From Rhodococcus sp. Z13 (GTDB lineage Bacteria; Actinomycetota; Actinomycetes; Mycobacteriales; Mycobacteriaceae), in assembly GCF_025837095.1 (NCBI RefSeq), contig NZ_CP107551.1, positions 744,001 through 808,000 of the forward strand: a stretch of 64,000 bases of DNA, given 5' to 3'. This document shows positions 45,399 through 53,772 of the stretch, piece after piece. Numbering within the stretch: position 1 is the first letter of the stretch; the number at the start of each line of letters is the position of its first letter. Under the pieces are notes generated by a model. It saw only the letters and a program-made list of their open reading frames with translations, had not been told where the DNA came from and searched no databases. A program made the translations under genes and the position numbers.

Positions 45399-46769
45399 AT
45401 GCTCGTCGTCCTCGGCTTCCTGATGGTCGCCACCTTCATGTACCTGATCATGTCGAAACGGGCCACACCGGTCGTCGGCCTGATCCTGGTCCCCGTCGCG
45501 TTCGGGCTGATCGCCGGTGCCGGCACCGGGATCGGCGACATGATCGTCGACGGCGTCGAAAGTCTCGCCCCCACGGCGGCACTGCTGTTCTTCGCGATCA
45601 TCTTCTTCGGGATCATGATCGACGTGGGTCTGTTCGACCCGCTCGTCCGGCTCATCCTGCGGCTCGTGCGCGACGACCCGACGCGGCTGGTGGTCGGCAC
45701 CGCGGTGCTGGCGATGATCGTCTCCCTCGACGGGGACGGGTCCACGACCTTCATCATCACCACCTCCGCGCTGCTGCCCCTCTACCTGAAACTGAAGGTC
45801 AGCCCCGTCGTCCTCACCGTCGTCGCCGGCCTGGCGAACGCCACGATGAACATCATCCCGTGGGGTGGGCCGACGGTCCGTGCGGCCAGCGCGCTCGGAC
45901 TGTCCCCGTCCGAGGTGTTCGTCCCGATGATCCCCTCGCTCGTCGTCGGCCTCCTCGTCGTGCTCGGCTTCGCCGCCCATCTGGGTGTCGTCGAACGCCG
46001 CCGCATCGGCCGGCTCACGTGGAAGCCCGACACGATGCCGCTCGGTGCCGGCCCGTCCGGGGTGGGCACGACCCTCGGCAGGGACGCCGCCGGAACCGAC
46101 GGGGAGATCGGGCGGTTCGCCGCCGGACTCGACCCCGACCGCCCCACTCTGCGCCCGCGGTTGCTGCCCTTCAACGCGATCCTCACGGTGGCGCTGCTCG
46201 TCGTCCTCGTCCTCGACGTCCTGCTGATCCCCGTGCTGTTCATGATCGCCGCGGGTCTCGCGCTGGCCGTGAACTTCCCGCGCGTCGCCGACCAGTCCGC
46301 CGCGATCGCCCGGCATTCGTCGAGCATCGTGTCGGTCGTCGCGATGGTGCTCGCCGCGGCCGTGCTGACCGGTGTGTTCCAGGGCACCGGCATGGTCGAG
46401 TCCATGGCGCTGTGGCTCACCGGTGTCATCCCCGACGCGCTCGGCCCGTTCCTCGCCGTCATCGCCGGTCTGCTCAGCATCCCCATGACCTTCTTCATGA
46501 CCAACGACGCCTTCTACTTCGGTGTGCTGCCCGTCCTGGCGGAGACGGCGACGCAGTACGGCATCGAACCGGTCGAGATGGCCCGCGCGTCGATCACCGG
46601 ACAGCCCGTGCACATGCAGAGCCCCCTCGTCCCCGCGATCCTGCTGCTGGTGACCCTCGCCGGGGTGCCGCTGGCCGACCACCACCGCAAGGTGCTGTGG
46701 CGTGCCGGGATCGTCTCGGTGGTGATGCTCGTCGTCGGTGTGCTGCTCGGGCAGATCCCGCTCGGCTGA
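45399..46769 (+). CDS. CitMHS-family citrate transporter
   Basis: 456-aa polytopic membrane protein of the CitM/CitH family, importing citrate as a metal complex with protons. Family features are ALLFFAIIFFGIMIDVGLFDP, SLDGDGSTTFIITTSALLPLY, WGGPTVRAASALG and FFMTNDAFYFGVLPVL. A hydrophilic loop (~200-250) separates the halves. The citrate-sensing two-component system follows by 48 bp, so the cluster is a citrate-induced uptake unit. Confidence 0.9.
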   Translation: MLVVLGFLMVATFMYLIMSKRATPVVGLILVPVAFGLIAGAGTGIGDMIVDGVESLAPTAALLFFAIIFFGIMIDVGLFDPLVRLILRLVRDDPTRLVVGTAVLAMIVSLDGDGSTTFIITTSALLPLYLKLKVSPVVLTVVAGLANATMNIIPWGGPTVRAASALGLSPSEVFVPMIPSLVVGLLVVLGFAAHLGVVERRRIGRLTWKPDTMPLGAGPSGVGTTLGRDAAGTDGEIGRFAAGLDPDRPTLRPRLLPFNAILTVALLVVLVLDVLLIPVLFMIAAGLALAVNFPRVADQSAAIARHSSSIVSVVAMVLAAAVLTGVFQGTGMVESMALWLTGVIPDALGPFLAVIAGLLSIPMTFFMTNDAFYFGVLPVLAETATQYGIEPVEMARASITGQPVHMQSPLVPAILLLVTLAGVPLADHHRKVLWRAGIVSVVMLVVGVLLGQIPLG

Positions 46770-46817
46770 GACGGGCCCGGGCCACACTGGACGGATGGGA
46801 CGAACAGGAGCGACGCG

Positions 46818-47753
46818 GTGAAACTCCGCACCCAGGTACTGCTGCTCCAGTCCGCGGTGGTGGCGGTGGCGCTCGGCATCGGATTCACGGTGTTCGCCAC
46901 CACCACCGAGGACCGCGTCACCGGCGAGCACGGGGAGCGGGCACTCGCGATCGCGCGGGCCGTTTCCGCCGACCCGGCCCTTCGGGACGAGGTCGTCCGC
47001 TACTCGGCCGCCGACGACGGCGTGGTCTCCCCGGGCAATCCCGAACTCGCCTCCGGCGCGGTGCAGCAGGCCGCCGAATCCGTCCGGGTCGCCACCGGCG
47101 CGTTGTTCGTCGTGGTCACCGACGACCGGGGACTGCGGCTGGCCCACCCCGAGCCGGACCAGCTCGGGCGGAGGGTCAGCACCGATCCCACCGAGGCCCT
47201 CGCCGGACGGGAGGTCGTCACCAGCGAGTCGGGCACCCTCGGCGACTCGGTGCGGGCCAAGGTGCCGGTGACCGATCCCGCCTCCGACCGGGTGGTGGGG
47301 GAGGTGAGCGTCGGTATCGCCACCGACAGCGTGCGCGCCGACCTGCGCAGCGATCTCGGCGACGCAGTCCTGATCGCGCTCGCGGCACTCGCGTGCGGCG
47401 CCGCGGGGTCGTGGCTGCTCGCCAACCGCTGGAAGCGGCTCACCCTGGGACTCGAGCCCGAACAGCTCACCGAACTGGTCCGGGAACAGGAGGTCGTGCT
47501 GCACGGCATCTCCGACGGTGTCGTCGGCACCGACGCCCACGGTGTCGTCACCGTCGTCAACGCCGAGGCGCGGCGCCTGCTCGGTCTCGACGACGGGATC
47601 GGCCGCCCCGTCGACACTCTCGGGATGACCCCGCGGCTGCTCGACGTGCTGCGCGCCGCGGACGGCATCCCGGTCGCGGCGACCACCGGCGACCGGGTCG
47701 TCGTCGCCGTCTCGCGCCGCGTCGTGCGCGACGGCGCGACCTCGGCACCGTGA
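46818..47753 (+). CDS. CitA/DcuS-type sensor kinase, N-terminal sensor part (split by frameshift)
   Basis: 311 codons: TM1 (~8-28), an extracytoplasmic sensor domain of the CitA type, TM2 (~185-205), and a PAS domain opening REQEVVLHGISDGVVGTD. After VSRRVVRDG the frame shifts and stops at 47751-47753. Inserting one C near 47735 would restore an uninterrupted CitA-like kinase through to 48487. The TGA overlaps an ATG in the kinase frame (TGATG), so coupled translation of two pieces is conceivable. GTG start with AGGAG at 7 nt. Confidence 0.8.
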   Translation: MKLRTQVLLLQSAVVAVALGIGFTVFATTTEDRVTGEHGERALAIARAVSADPALRDEVVRYSAADDGVVSPGNPELASGAVQQAAESVRVATGALFVVVTDDRGLRLAHPEPDQLGRRVSTDPTEALAGREVVTSESGTLGDSVRAKVPVTDPASDRVVGEVSVGIATDSVRADLRSDLGDAVLIALAALACGAAGSWLLANRWKRLTLGLEPEQLTELVREQEVVLHGISDGVVGTDAHGVVTVVNAEARRLLGLDDGIGRPVDTLGMTPRLLDVLRAADGIPVAATTGDRVVVAVSRRVVRDGATSAP

Positions 47754-48487
47754 TGTCGGTCCGCGACCGCACCGACATCGAGACGCTCACCCGCGAACTC
47801 GACGCGGTCCGGTCGATGAGCACAGCGCTGCGGGCCCAGCGGCACGAGTTCGCGAACCGGCTGCACCTGCTCGACGGACTGCTCCGCCAGGGGCGTGCCG
47901 AACAGGCCCTCGAATACATCGAACAGATCCTCGGCTCGGGCCCGCTCGGCGAGCAGCTCGAGGGTGCCGACGCGCTCGCCGACCCGTATCTGCACGCCTT
48001 CCTCGCCGCCAAGGCGGCCCACGCACGCGAACAGGGCGTGACGCTCGTGCTCGGCGAGAACACCTGGGTGCACTCCACCCTGCGGGTGCCGGTCGACGTC
48101 ACCACGGTCCTCGGCAACCTCCTCGACAACGCCGTCGAAGCGGCCCGCACCAGCGCGCACAGCCCGGCCGAGGTCGAGGTGGAACTGATCGAGGACGGAC
48201 CGGACCTGCACGTGAGCGTTGCGGACACCGGCGCCGGCGTCGACCCCGGCCTGCCGGACGTCTTCGCCGAGGGCGCGACGACCCACCCCGAGCCGGCCGT
48301 GCCCGGCGGCCGCGGGATGGGACTGGCGCTGGCCCGGCGCGTGGCGCGGCTGCACGGCGGCGACGTGGTGCTCGCGGACCGCGGTGGGCGGCGCACGCCG
48401 GACAATCCGACGGGAGGCGCGGTGTTCGTGGCGACGATGGCCGGGGTGCTCGACGAAGGGGACACGGGATGGGCGGAACGGATCTGA
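47753..48487 (+). CDS. CitA/DcuS-type sensor kinase, C-terminal kinase part (split by frameshift)
   Basis: 244 codons from the ATG that overlaps the upstream stop. The phosphoacceptor block of citrate/dicarboxylate kinases is present (RAQRHEFANRLHLLDGLL, His in HEF), then the ATPase with N-box LLDNAVEAA, ADTGAGV (G1) and GGRGMGLALARR (G2). It lacks its own sensor and membrane segments, so signalling needs the N-terminal piece. It overlaps the response-regulator gene by 19 bp. Sequencing error must be excluded. Confidence 0.8.
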   Translation: MSVRDRTDIETLTRELDAVRSMSTALRAQRHEFANRLHLLDGLLRQGRAEQALEYIEQILGSGPLGEQLEGADALADPYLHAFLAAKAAHAREQGVTLVLGENTWVHSTLRVPVDVTTVLGNLLDNAVEAARTSAHSPAEVEVELIEDGPDLHVSVADTGAGVDPGLPDVFAEGATTHPEPAVPGGRGMGLALARRVARLHGGDVVLADRGGRRTPDNPTGGAVFVATMAGVLDEGDTGWAERI

Positions 48488-49131
48488 GGGTGCTCGTCGT
48501 CGAGGACGACTTCCGGGTCGCGGAACTGCACGCGTCCGTGGTGTCGGGAGTGCCCGGCTTCACGGTCACCGCGGTCGCCGGGAGCATCGCCGCGGCCCGC
48601 GACGCGATCCGGGACGCGCCCGTCGACCTCGCCCTCGTCGACGTGTACCTGCCGGACGGCTGCGGCGTCGACCTGATCCGCAGTCTCGACTGCGACAGCT
48701 TCGTGCTCGGCGCCGCCGGCGACGGCACGACGGTGCGGGCCGCGCTCGCCGCCGGCACCCTGGTGTATCTGGTCAAACCGTTCGCGAGCACCGAGCTGGC
48801 CCGGCGCCTCGCGGCCTACGCACAGTACCGCCGGGTCGTCGCGGGCGACGAACTCACCCAGACCGAAATCGACACGGCGCTGGCCTCTTTGCGTCCGGTT
48901 CTGCCGACCGCCCGGACCCCGGCCTCGCAGTCGGTGACCAAAGACCTCGTGCTGCAAGCACTCCGGGAATCCTCGCAACCCCTGTCGGCGGGGGAGGTGG
49001 CCGCGACCATCGGGGTGTCGCGCGCCACGGCCCAGCGTTATCTCGCGGCGCTCGTCGCGAAGGGACAGCTGCGAATGCAGTTGCGCTACGGCACGACCGG
49101 CCGCCCCGAGCAGGAATACCTCCTCCGCTGA
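48469..49131 (+). CDS. CitB/DcuR-family response regulator
   Basis: 220-aa regulator: receiver domain with acidic pair VVEDD, phosphoacceptor Asp in LALVDVYLPDG and the Lys in VYLVKPF; a linker; and a C-terminal helix-turn-helix (SAGEVAATIGVSRATAQRYLAALVAKGQL). It is expected to activate the citrate transporter when the kinase senses citrate. Its start lies inside the kinase gene. Confidence 0.9.
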   Translation: MGGTDLRVLVVEDDFRVAELHASVVSGVPGFTVTAVAGSIAAARDAIRDAPVDLALVDVYLPDGCGVDLIRSLDCDSFVLGAAGDGTTVRAALAAGTLVYLVKPFASTELARRLAAYAQYRRVVAGDELTQTEIDTALASLRPVLPTARTPASQSVTKDLVLQALRESSQPLSAGEVAATIGVSRATAQRYLAALVAKGQLRMQLRYGTTGRPEQEYLLR

Positions 49132-49149
49132 CCCCCGCCGGGCGAAGCG

Positions 49150-50808
49150 TCAGCCGATCTGCGGTCCGAGCAGATCGTCGGCATCGGTGATGCGGTAGGC
49201 GTAACCCTGCTCGGCGAGGAACCGCTGCCGGTGCGCGGCGTACTCCGCGTCGAGGGTGTCGCGCGAGACGACCGAGTAGAAGTGCGCCTGCCCGCCGTCG
49301 TGCTTGGGACGCAACAGCCGTCCGAGCCGCTGCGCCTCCTCCTGCCGCGACCCGAAGGTGCCCGACACCTGGATCGCGACCGACGCCTCCGGCAGGTCGA
49401 TGGAGAAGTTCGCGACCTTCGACACGACGAGCACCTTCAGTTCCCCGGCACGGAACCGGTCGAACAGCGCCTCGCGTTCCTTCGTCTTCGTCGACCCCTT
49501 GATCACGGGAGCGTCGAGGGCCTCGCCGAGCTCGTCGAGCTGGTCGATGTAGGCGCCGATGATCAGTGTCGGGGCGTCCTGGTGCTGCGCGAGGATCGAC
49601 TTCACCACCGGGATCTTGGTGCGCGCGGTCGAGCACAGCTTGTACCGCTCCTCCGGCTCCGCGACGGCGTAGGCCATGCGCTCGGCGTCGGTGAGGGTCA
49701 CCCGGACCTCCACGCAGTCGGCCGGGGCGATCCAGCCCTGCGCCTCGATGTCCTTCCACGGGGCGTCGAACCGCTTGGGGCCGATGAGTGAGAACACGTC
49801 GCCCTCGCGGCCGTCCTCGCGCACGAGCGTCGCGGTCAGGCCGAGGCGGCGCCGCGACTGCAGGTCGGCGGTCATCCGGAAGACCGGCGCCGGCAGCAGG
49901 TGCACCTCGTCGTAGATCATCAGGCCCCAGTCGCGCGAGTCGAACAACTCGAGATTGCGGTACTCGCCCTTCGACTTGCGGGTGATGACCTGATAGGTGG
50001 CGATGGTCACCGGGCGGATCTCCTTCTTCTCGCCCGAGTACTCGCCGATCTCGTCCTCGGTGAGCGAGGTGCGGGCGATCAGCTCACGCTTCCACTGGCG
50101 GCCGGCGACGGTGTTCGTCACCAGGATCAGGGTGGTCGCGCCGGCCTTCGCCATCGCCGCGGCACCCACCATCGTCTTGCCGGCGCCGCAGGGCAGCACC
50201 ACCACACCGGAGCCGCCGTCCCAGAACGAGTCGGCGGCCATCTCCTGGTAGTCGCGCAGCTTCCACGGGTGGGTCTCGAAGTCCAGGGAGATCGGGTGCG
50301 CCTCGCCGTCGACGTAACCGGCGAGGTCCTCGGCGGGCCAGCCGATCTTGAGCAGCAGCTGCTTGACGCGGCCACGTTCGCTGGGATGCACCAGCACCGT
50401 GTCGTCGTCGATGCGGGCCCCGAGCATCGGGGCCATCTTCTTGTTGCGCATCACCTCCTCGAGCACCGCGCGGTCGAGGCTGACCAGGCACAGCCCGTGC
50501 GCGGGATGCTTGACCAACTGCAGGCGGCCGTAGCGGCTCATCGTGTCGACGATGTCGACGAGCAGGGCCTGCGGGACCGCGAAGCGCGAATGGGTGACCA
50601 GCGCGTCGACGACCTGCTCGGCGTCGTGACCGGCGGCGCGGGCGTTCCACAGGGCCAGCGGGGTGATCCGGTAGGTGTGGATGTGCTCGGGGGCACGTTC
50701 GAGCTCGGCGAACGGCGCGATCGCCTGCCGTGCCTGGTTCGCCCGTTCGTGGTCGACCTCGAGGAGCACGGTCTTGTCGGATTGGACGATCAGCGGCCCG
50801 TCGGCCAT
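49150..50808 (-). CDS. xpb: XPB/ERCC3-type DNA helicase
   Basis: 552-aa 3'-5' helicase related to eukaryotic XPB and M. tuberculosis Rv0861c, thought to act in nucleotide-excision repair. An N-terminal XPB-specific domain spans about residues 1-160, then RecA1 with Walker A VLPCGAGKT, the DEVH box (IYDEVHLLPAPVFR) and the LTATLVREDGRE motif, and RecA2 with GSRQEEAQRLGRLLRP (motif VI). The ATG at 50808 follows AGGAGG at 6 nt. Its usual partner (Rv0862c-like) lies at 53773-56052, separated by an insertion of other genes. Confidence 0.92.
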   Translation of the reverse strand: MADGPLIVQSDKTVLLEVDHERANQARQAIAPFAELERAPEHIHTYRITPLALWNARAAGHDAEQVVDALVTHSRFAVPQALLVDIVDTMSRYGRLQLVKHPAHGLCLVSLDRAVLEEVMRNKKMAPMLGARIDDDTVLVHPSERGRVKQLLLKIGWPAEDLAGYVDGEAHPISLDFETHPWKLRDYQEMAADSFWDGGSGVVVLPCGAGKTMVGAAAMAKAGATTLILVTNTVAGRQWKRELIARTSLTEDEIGEYSGEKKEIRPVTIATYQVITRKSKGEYRNLELFDSRDWGLMIYDEVHLLPAPVFRMTADLQSRRRLGLTATLVREDGREGDVFSLIGPKRFDAPWKDIEAQGWIAPADCVEVRVTLTDAERMAYAVAEPEERYKLCSTARTKIPVVKSILAQHQDAPTLIIGAYIDQLDELGEALDAPVIKGSTKTKEREALFDRFRAGELKVLVVSKVANFSIDLPEASVAIQVSGTFGSRQEEAQRLGRLLRPKHDGGQAHFYSVVSRDTLDAEYAAHRQRFLAEQGYAYRITDADDLLGPQIG

Positions 50809-50824
50809 GAGTGCCTCCTGGGAT

Positions 50825-50841
50825 GGAAAGTAGAACTTTCC
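50825..50841. promoter_or_regulatory. Palindrome upstream of the XPB gene
   Basis: GGAAAGT-AGA-ACTTTCC, a perfect 7-bp dyad, just upstream of the XPB ribosome site. It is not a LexA box; it is either a binding site or a small 5'-UTR hairpin. Confidence 0.5.
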
Positions 50842-50877
50842 CATTCTCCAGGCCTCGGCCGGGCCGCGCCACCCGCC

Positions 50878-50938
50878 GGATGCGGGAAACCGTGCGCCCA
50901 CCGCACCCGGCGGTGATCGCGCACGGCTTCCCGCATCC
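50878..50938. other. Long 61-bp hairpin between the small-gene operon and XPB gene
   Basis: Arms of 20 nt (50878-50897 and 50919-50938) pair with a single A-C mismatch; the loop contains a second 5-bp stem (CACCG/CGGTG). No T-run. It may terminate the three-small-gene transcript before the XPB gene, or be a structured RNA element. Confidence 0.75.
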
Positions 50939-51006
50939 CCTGTGTCCCGGCCCGGAGGGGCCGATGTGTGCCGCCCGGAGGGGCGATGCGGACCGACCCC
51001 GGAGGA

Positions 51007-51165
51007 TCAGCGCGTCAGCGACCGCCGCACCTCCATGACGCACACCAGCGCCTCGGAGATCCCGGACCGATATCCGGCGTCCTTCTCGGAGGCGACCTGC
51101 CTCGCATCGAGTTCCGATTCCAGTCGCTCCTGGATCCTGTCCAGGGCGTGCAGAGTCCGCTTCAT
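51007..51165 (-). CDS. Small protein, third gene of a three-gene micro-operon
   Basis: A 52-aa predicted protein, one continuous helix by composition (ALDRIQERLESELDARQ, then DAGYRSGISEAL). It shares its layout with the second gene: a TL-x2-L-x3-I-x3-L start, then D-A-(x)-Y-R-x-G-x3-AL, so the two look like diverged paralogues. It starts 23 bp after the second gene's stop and is followed by the long hairpin. No known family recognised; translation is inferred from frame, spacing and pairing with its neighbours. Confidence 0.6.
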   Translation of the reverse strand: MKRTLHALDRIQERLESELDARQVASEKDAGYRSGISEALVCVMEVRRSLTR

Positions 51166-51188
51166 TTCCCGCTTCGTCTTCTCGTCTC

Positions 51189-51356
51189 TCAGGCCGGTTG
51201 TCGCATCGCACCGGCGCGCTCGTCGAGAACGAACACACGGGCACGCGCCAATGCGGCTCGATATCCGAGCCGATACGCGTCGGTGCCCGTTTCGCGTTCC
51301 GACAATTCACTGATCTTCTCGTACAGAACTTCCAGCGTCCCGATTTCGATGTCCAT
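51189..51356 (-). CDS. Small protein, second gene of a three-gene micro-operon
   Basis: 55-aa predicted protein, helical and mostly acidic in its first half (LEVLYEKISELSERETG), with DAYRLGYRAALARARVFV in the second. It resembles the third gene in pattern. The start follows the first gene's stop by 15 bp with only a distant purine run (GGGGATGA), suggesting coupling. No family recognised. Confidence 0.6.
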   Translation of the reverse strand: MDIEIGTLEVLYEKISELSERETGTDAYRLGYRAALARARVFVLDERAGAMRQPA

Positions 51357-51371
51357 GGCGTGCAGTTGTTT

Positions 51372-51491
51372 TCATCCCCGCTTGCGCTTGGGGAGAAATT
51401 CGCCGGACTCGACGATCCTTCGACGTTTCTCCTGTCGCCGTTCCTTCAGGGTTTTCACGGGTTTTTTCGGGCTTTTCCGCTTGTCGGCCAT
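51372..51491 (-). CDS. Small, very basic protein, first gene of a three-gene micro-operon
   Basis: 39-aa protein with about 16 Lys/Arg (MADKRKSPKKPVKTLKERR at the start, FLPKRKRG at the end) and no hydrophobic segment, so a nucleic-acid-binding or ribosome-associated role is likely. Its ribosome site (AAGGAGGGG, 5 nt before the ATG) is one of the strongest in the window, and a TATGGT box lies 43 bp upstream. Function unknown. Confidence 0.72.
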   Translation of the reverse strand: MADKRKSPKKPVKTLKERRQEKRRRIVESGEFLPKRKRG

Positions 51492-51534
51492 CGCACCCCT
51501 CCTTTTCGACGGGCGAATCACTCAACAGGTCCAC

Positions 51535-51540
51535 ACCATA
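51535..51540 (-). promoter_or_regulatory. Candidate -10 box of the three-small-gene operon
   Basis: TATGGT on the minus strand in an AT-rich stretch, giving an untranslated leader of about 36 nt before the 39-aa gene. No clear -35 was found. Confidence 0.4.
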
Positions 51541-51670
51541 CGTCATTTCGGAAAAAATGCCAGTAATGCAGAAAATCGCCGTGCGACAGGCGAACACGTG
51601 ACGAAAACCCGCCGCAGGGAAGAGGTCCCGGTCACCACCGGCTCGCCGATCGGCACGGGTCACATCCCTC

Positions 51671-51676
51671 TATGCT
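51671..51676 (+). promoter_or_regulatory. Leaderless promoter -10 box of the GMC oxidoreductase gene
   Basis: TATGCT lies 7 nt upstream of the ATG at 51684; this favours that start over the in-frame ATG at 51672 inside the box itself. Confidence 0.6.
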
Positions 51677-51683
51677 CGGCCTC

Positions 51684-53291
51684 ATGTCAGCACAGACCCA
51701 GGCCGACGCCGCGGACGTGATCGTGGTCGGCAGCGGATTCGGTGGCGCCGTCACGGCGCTGCGATTGGCCGAACAGGGCCGCCGCGTCCTCGTCCTCGAA
51801 CAGGGACGCCGGCACACCCGCGACGACTTCCGGGCGGCCCGCCGCGACCCGCGCCGCTACCTCTGGATGCCCGAACTGGGCCTGCGCGGCTTCTTCTCCC
51901 AGCGCGTCCTCGCTCATGTCGGCATCATCGGGGGCGTCGGGGTGGGCGGCGGCAGCATCGTCTGGGCCGGTGTGCTGCTCGAGCCGAAGGACGCCTTCTT
52001 CACCGATCCCGCCTGGCCGTCCGTGACGTCGGGCTGGCGCGCGCAACTCGCCGAGCACTACCGCACCGCCGCGCGGATGCTCGGCCGCGCCACCGCCCCG
52101 ATCGAGGGCCCCATGGACCGGCACCTCGGCATCGTCGCGACACGCATGGGGGCGGGGGAAACGTACGGTCCGACCCCGATGGCAATCTGGTTCGGGGAGG
52201 AGGGCGTCACCGTCCCCGATCCCTTCTTCGGGGGTGAGGGCCCGGAGCGCACCGGCTGCGTGATGTGCGGCGGCTGCCTCGTCGGCTGCCCCTACGGCAG
52301 CAAGAACACCCTCGACCTCAACTACCTGTGGCTCGCGCAGCGGCGCGGCGCCCGGATCCGCCCCGACAGCCGCGTGGACTCCGTCGCCGCCCTGCCCGGC
52401 GGTGGCTACGAGGTGCGGCTCGCCGGCGGCGAGAGCCTGCGCGCCCCGGAGGTCGTGCTCGCCGCCGGTGTCCTCGGCACCGTCGAGCTGCTGTTTCGGT
52501 CCAAGGAGAACGGGGGGCTGCCGCACGTCTCCGACCGCCTCGGCGTCGGGGTGCGCACCAACTCGGAGGCCATCACCGCCGTCCTCGCCGACGACGTCGA
52601 CGCCGACCTGACCCGCGGCCCGACGATCTCGAGCGAGTTCTATCCCGACGAGCGCACCCACGTCACCCAGAACCGCTACGTCGGCGGGTGGCACATGCGC
52701 TTCCAGCTCGGGCCGCTCGTCGACGGCGACGACCCGCGCCGTCGCCGCCGGGAGACCCTGCGGGCACTGCTCGCCCGTCCCGACCTGCAGCTGCGAACGA
52801 TGTTCGCGCGCAACTTCATCCGACGTCTCAGTGCGTTCACCGTGATGCAGAACGTGGAGAACGAGATCCGCCTCGTGTTCGACCGGTCGCCGGTACGGCC
52901 GTGGCGCCGGGTCCTGCGCTCGCGCGGTGTGGACGGTCGGCAGGCACCGAGCTACCTGCCGCAGGCGAACGCGGTGGCCCGCGAGTTCGCCGACTCCATC
53001 GGCGGACGGCCGCTGAACCTGCTGCTCGAGAGCGTCGGCGGCAAGTCCATCACCGCGCACGTCCTCGGCGGGGCCGCGATCGGTACCGACGCGACCACCG
53101 GGGTGATCGACACCGACCACCAGGTCTTCGGCCACCCCGGCCTCTACGTGGTGGACGGCTCCGCCATCCCCGCCAACGTGGGGGTGAACCCGTCCCTGAC
53201 CATCGCCGCGATGGCCGAACGATTCGCGGCCCGCTACGCCGAACGGCACCGCACCGGTACCGCTCGCCCGACCGTGACGGAGGCGTCATGA
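51684..53291 (+). CDS. GMC-family FAD oxidoreductase (cholesterol-oxidase-like) with cysteine cluster
   Basis: 535-aa flavoprotein: FAD-binding GSGFGGAVTALRLAEQG near the N-terminus, GGVGVGGGSIVWAGVLLEP, and the C-terminal GMC end VVDGSAIPANVGVNPSLTIAAMAE. Unlike plain cholesterol oxidases it has a CVMCGGCLVGCPYGSKNT segment, ferredoxin-like CxxCxxCxxxC spacing as in M. tuberculosis ChoD (Rv3409c), so it may carry an iron-sulfur cluster. Substrate (sterol or other alcohol) unproven. It overlaps the next gene by 4 bp. Confidence 0.85.
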   Translation: MSAQTQADAADVIVVGSGFGGAVTALRLAEQGRRVLVLEQGRRHTRDDFRAARRDPRRYLWMPELGLRGFFSQRVLAHVGIIGGVGVGGGSIVWAGVLLEPKDAFFTDPAWPSVTSGWRAQLAEHYRTAARMLGRATAPIEGPMDRHLGIVATRMGAGETYGPTPMAIWFGEEGVTVPDPFFGGEGPERTGCVMCGGCLVGCPYGSKNTLDLNYLWLAQRRGARIRPDSRVDSVAALPGGGYEVRLAGGESLRAPEVVLAAGVLGTVELLFRSKENGGLPHVSDRLGVGVRTNSEAITAVLADDVDADLTRGPTISSEFYPDERTHVTQNRYVGGWHMRFQLGPLVDGDDPRRRRRETLRALLARPDLQLRTMFARNFIRRLSAFTVMQNVENEIRLVFDRSPVRPWRRVLRSRGVDGRQAPSYLPQANAVAREFADSIGGRPLNLLLESVGGKSITAHVLGGAAIGTDATTGVIDTDHQVFGHPGLYVVDGSAIPANVGVNPSLTIAAMAERFAARYAERHRTGTARPTVTEAS

Positions 53292-53761
53292 CCACCTCGA
53301 ACCACAGCGCCCTCGACGGCCTGCCCGGATCGCTGCGCGGTCTGCGCGCGTTGTTCCGCTCCCTGCCCGCCGCCGGCGCACCGCCCGTCCCGGGCGCCTA
53401 CCGGGTCACCTTCGTCGGGCCCGCAGCCCTGCGGATCGCCGCGCCCCGCGTGATCGCCCTCGGCGGCATGCCGAACTGGTACGGCAAGCGTTTCGACCCC
53501 GACGGCACCGCGGTGAACCTGCTGGGGGAGGGGGCTGCGCTGCGTGAGGTGCTGCCGATGTGCGTCGCCGCCGAGGCGTCCTGGCTCGACGGCCGGCCGG
53601 CGACCGTCGTCTCCTACGGTGCCGACGGTCCGGTGCCGTGGCGGTGGGTGCGCGACGAGTTCCGGCCGCTCGATGCCTCCACGCTGCTCGGGCTGACCTT
53701 CGCCGTCGCCCCGGCTTCACGGGTGCTGGCGTCCCCGTTCGTGCTCGTGCGGCAGGACTGA
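53288..53761 (+). CDS. Conserved hypothetical protein coupled to the GMC oxidoreductase
   Basis: 157-aa soluble protein with no signal or membrane segment, rich in beta-type sequence (GAYRVTFVGPAALRIAAPRVIALGGMPNWYGKRF). No family is recognised with confidence. ATGA overlap with the GMC gene makes a functional link likely. Confidence 0.72.
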   Translation: MTTSNHSALDGLPGSLRGLRALFRSLPAAGAPPVPGAYRVTFVGPAALRIAAPRVIALGGMPNWYGKRFDPDGTAVNLLGEGAALREVLPMCVAAEASWLDGRPATVVSYGADGPVPWRWVRDEFRPLDASTLLGLTFAVAPASRVLASPFVLVRQD

Positions 53762-53772
53762 TCCGGTCCGGC

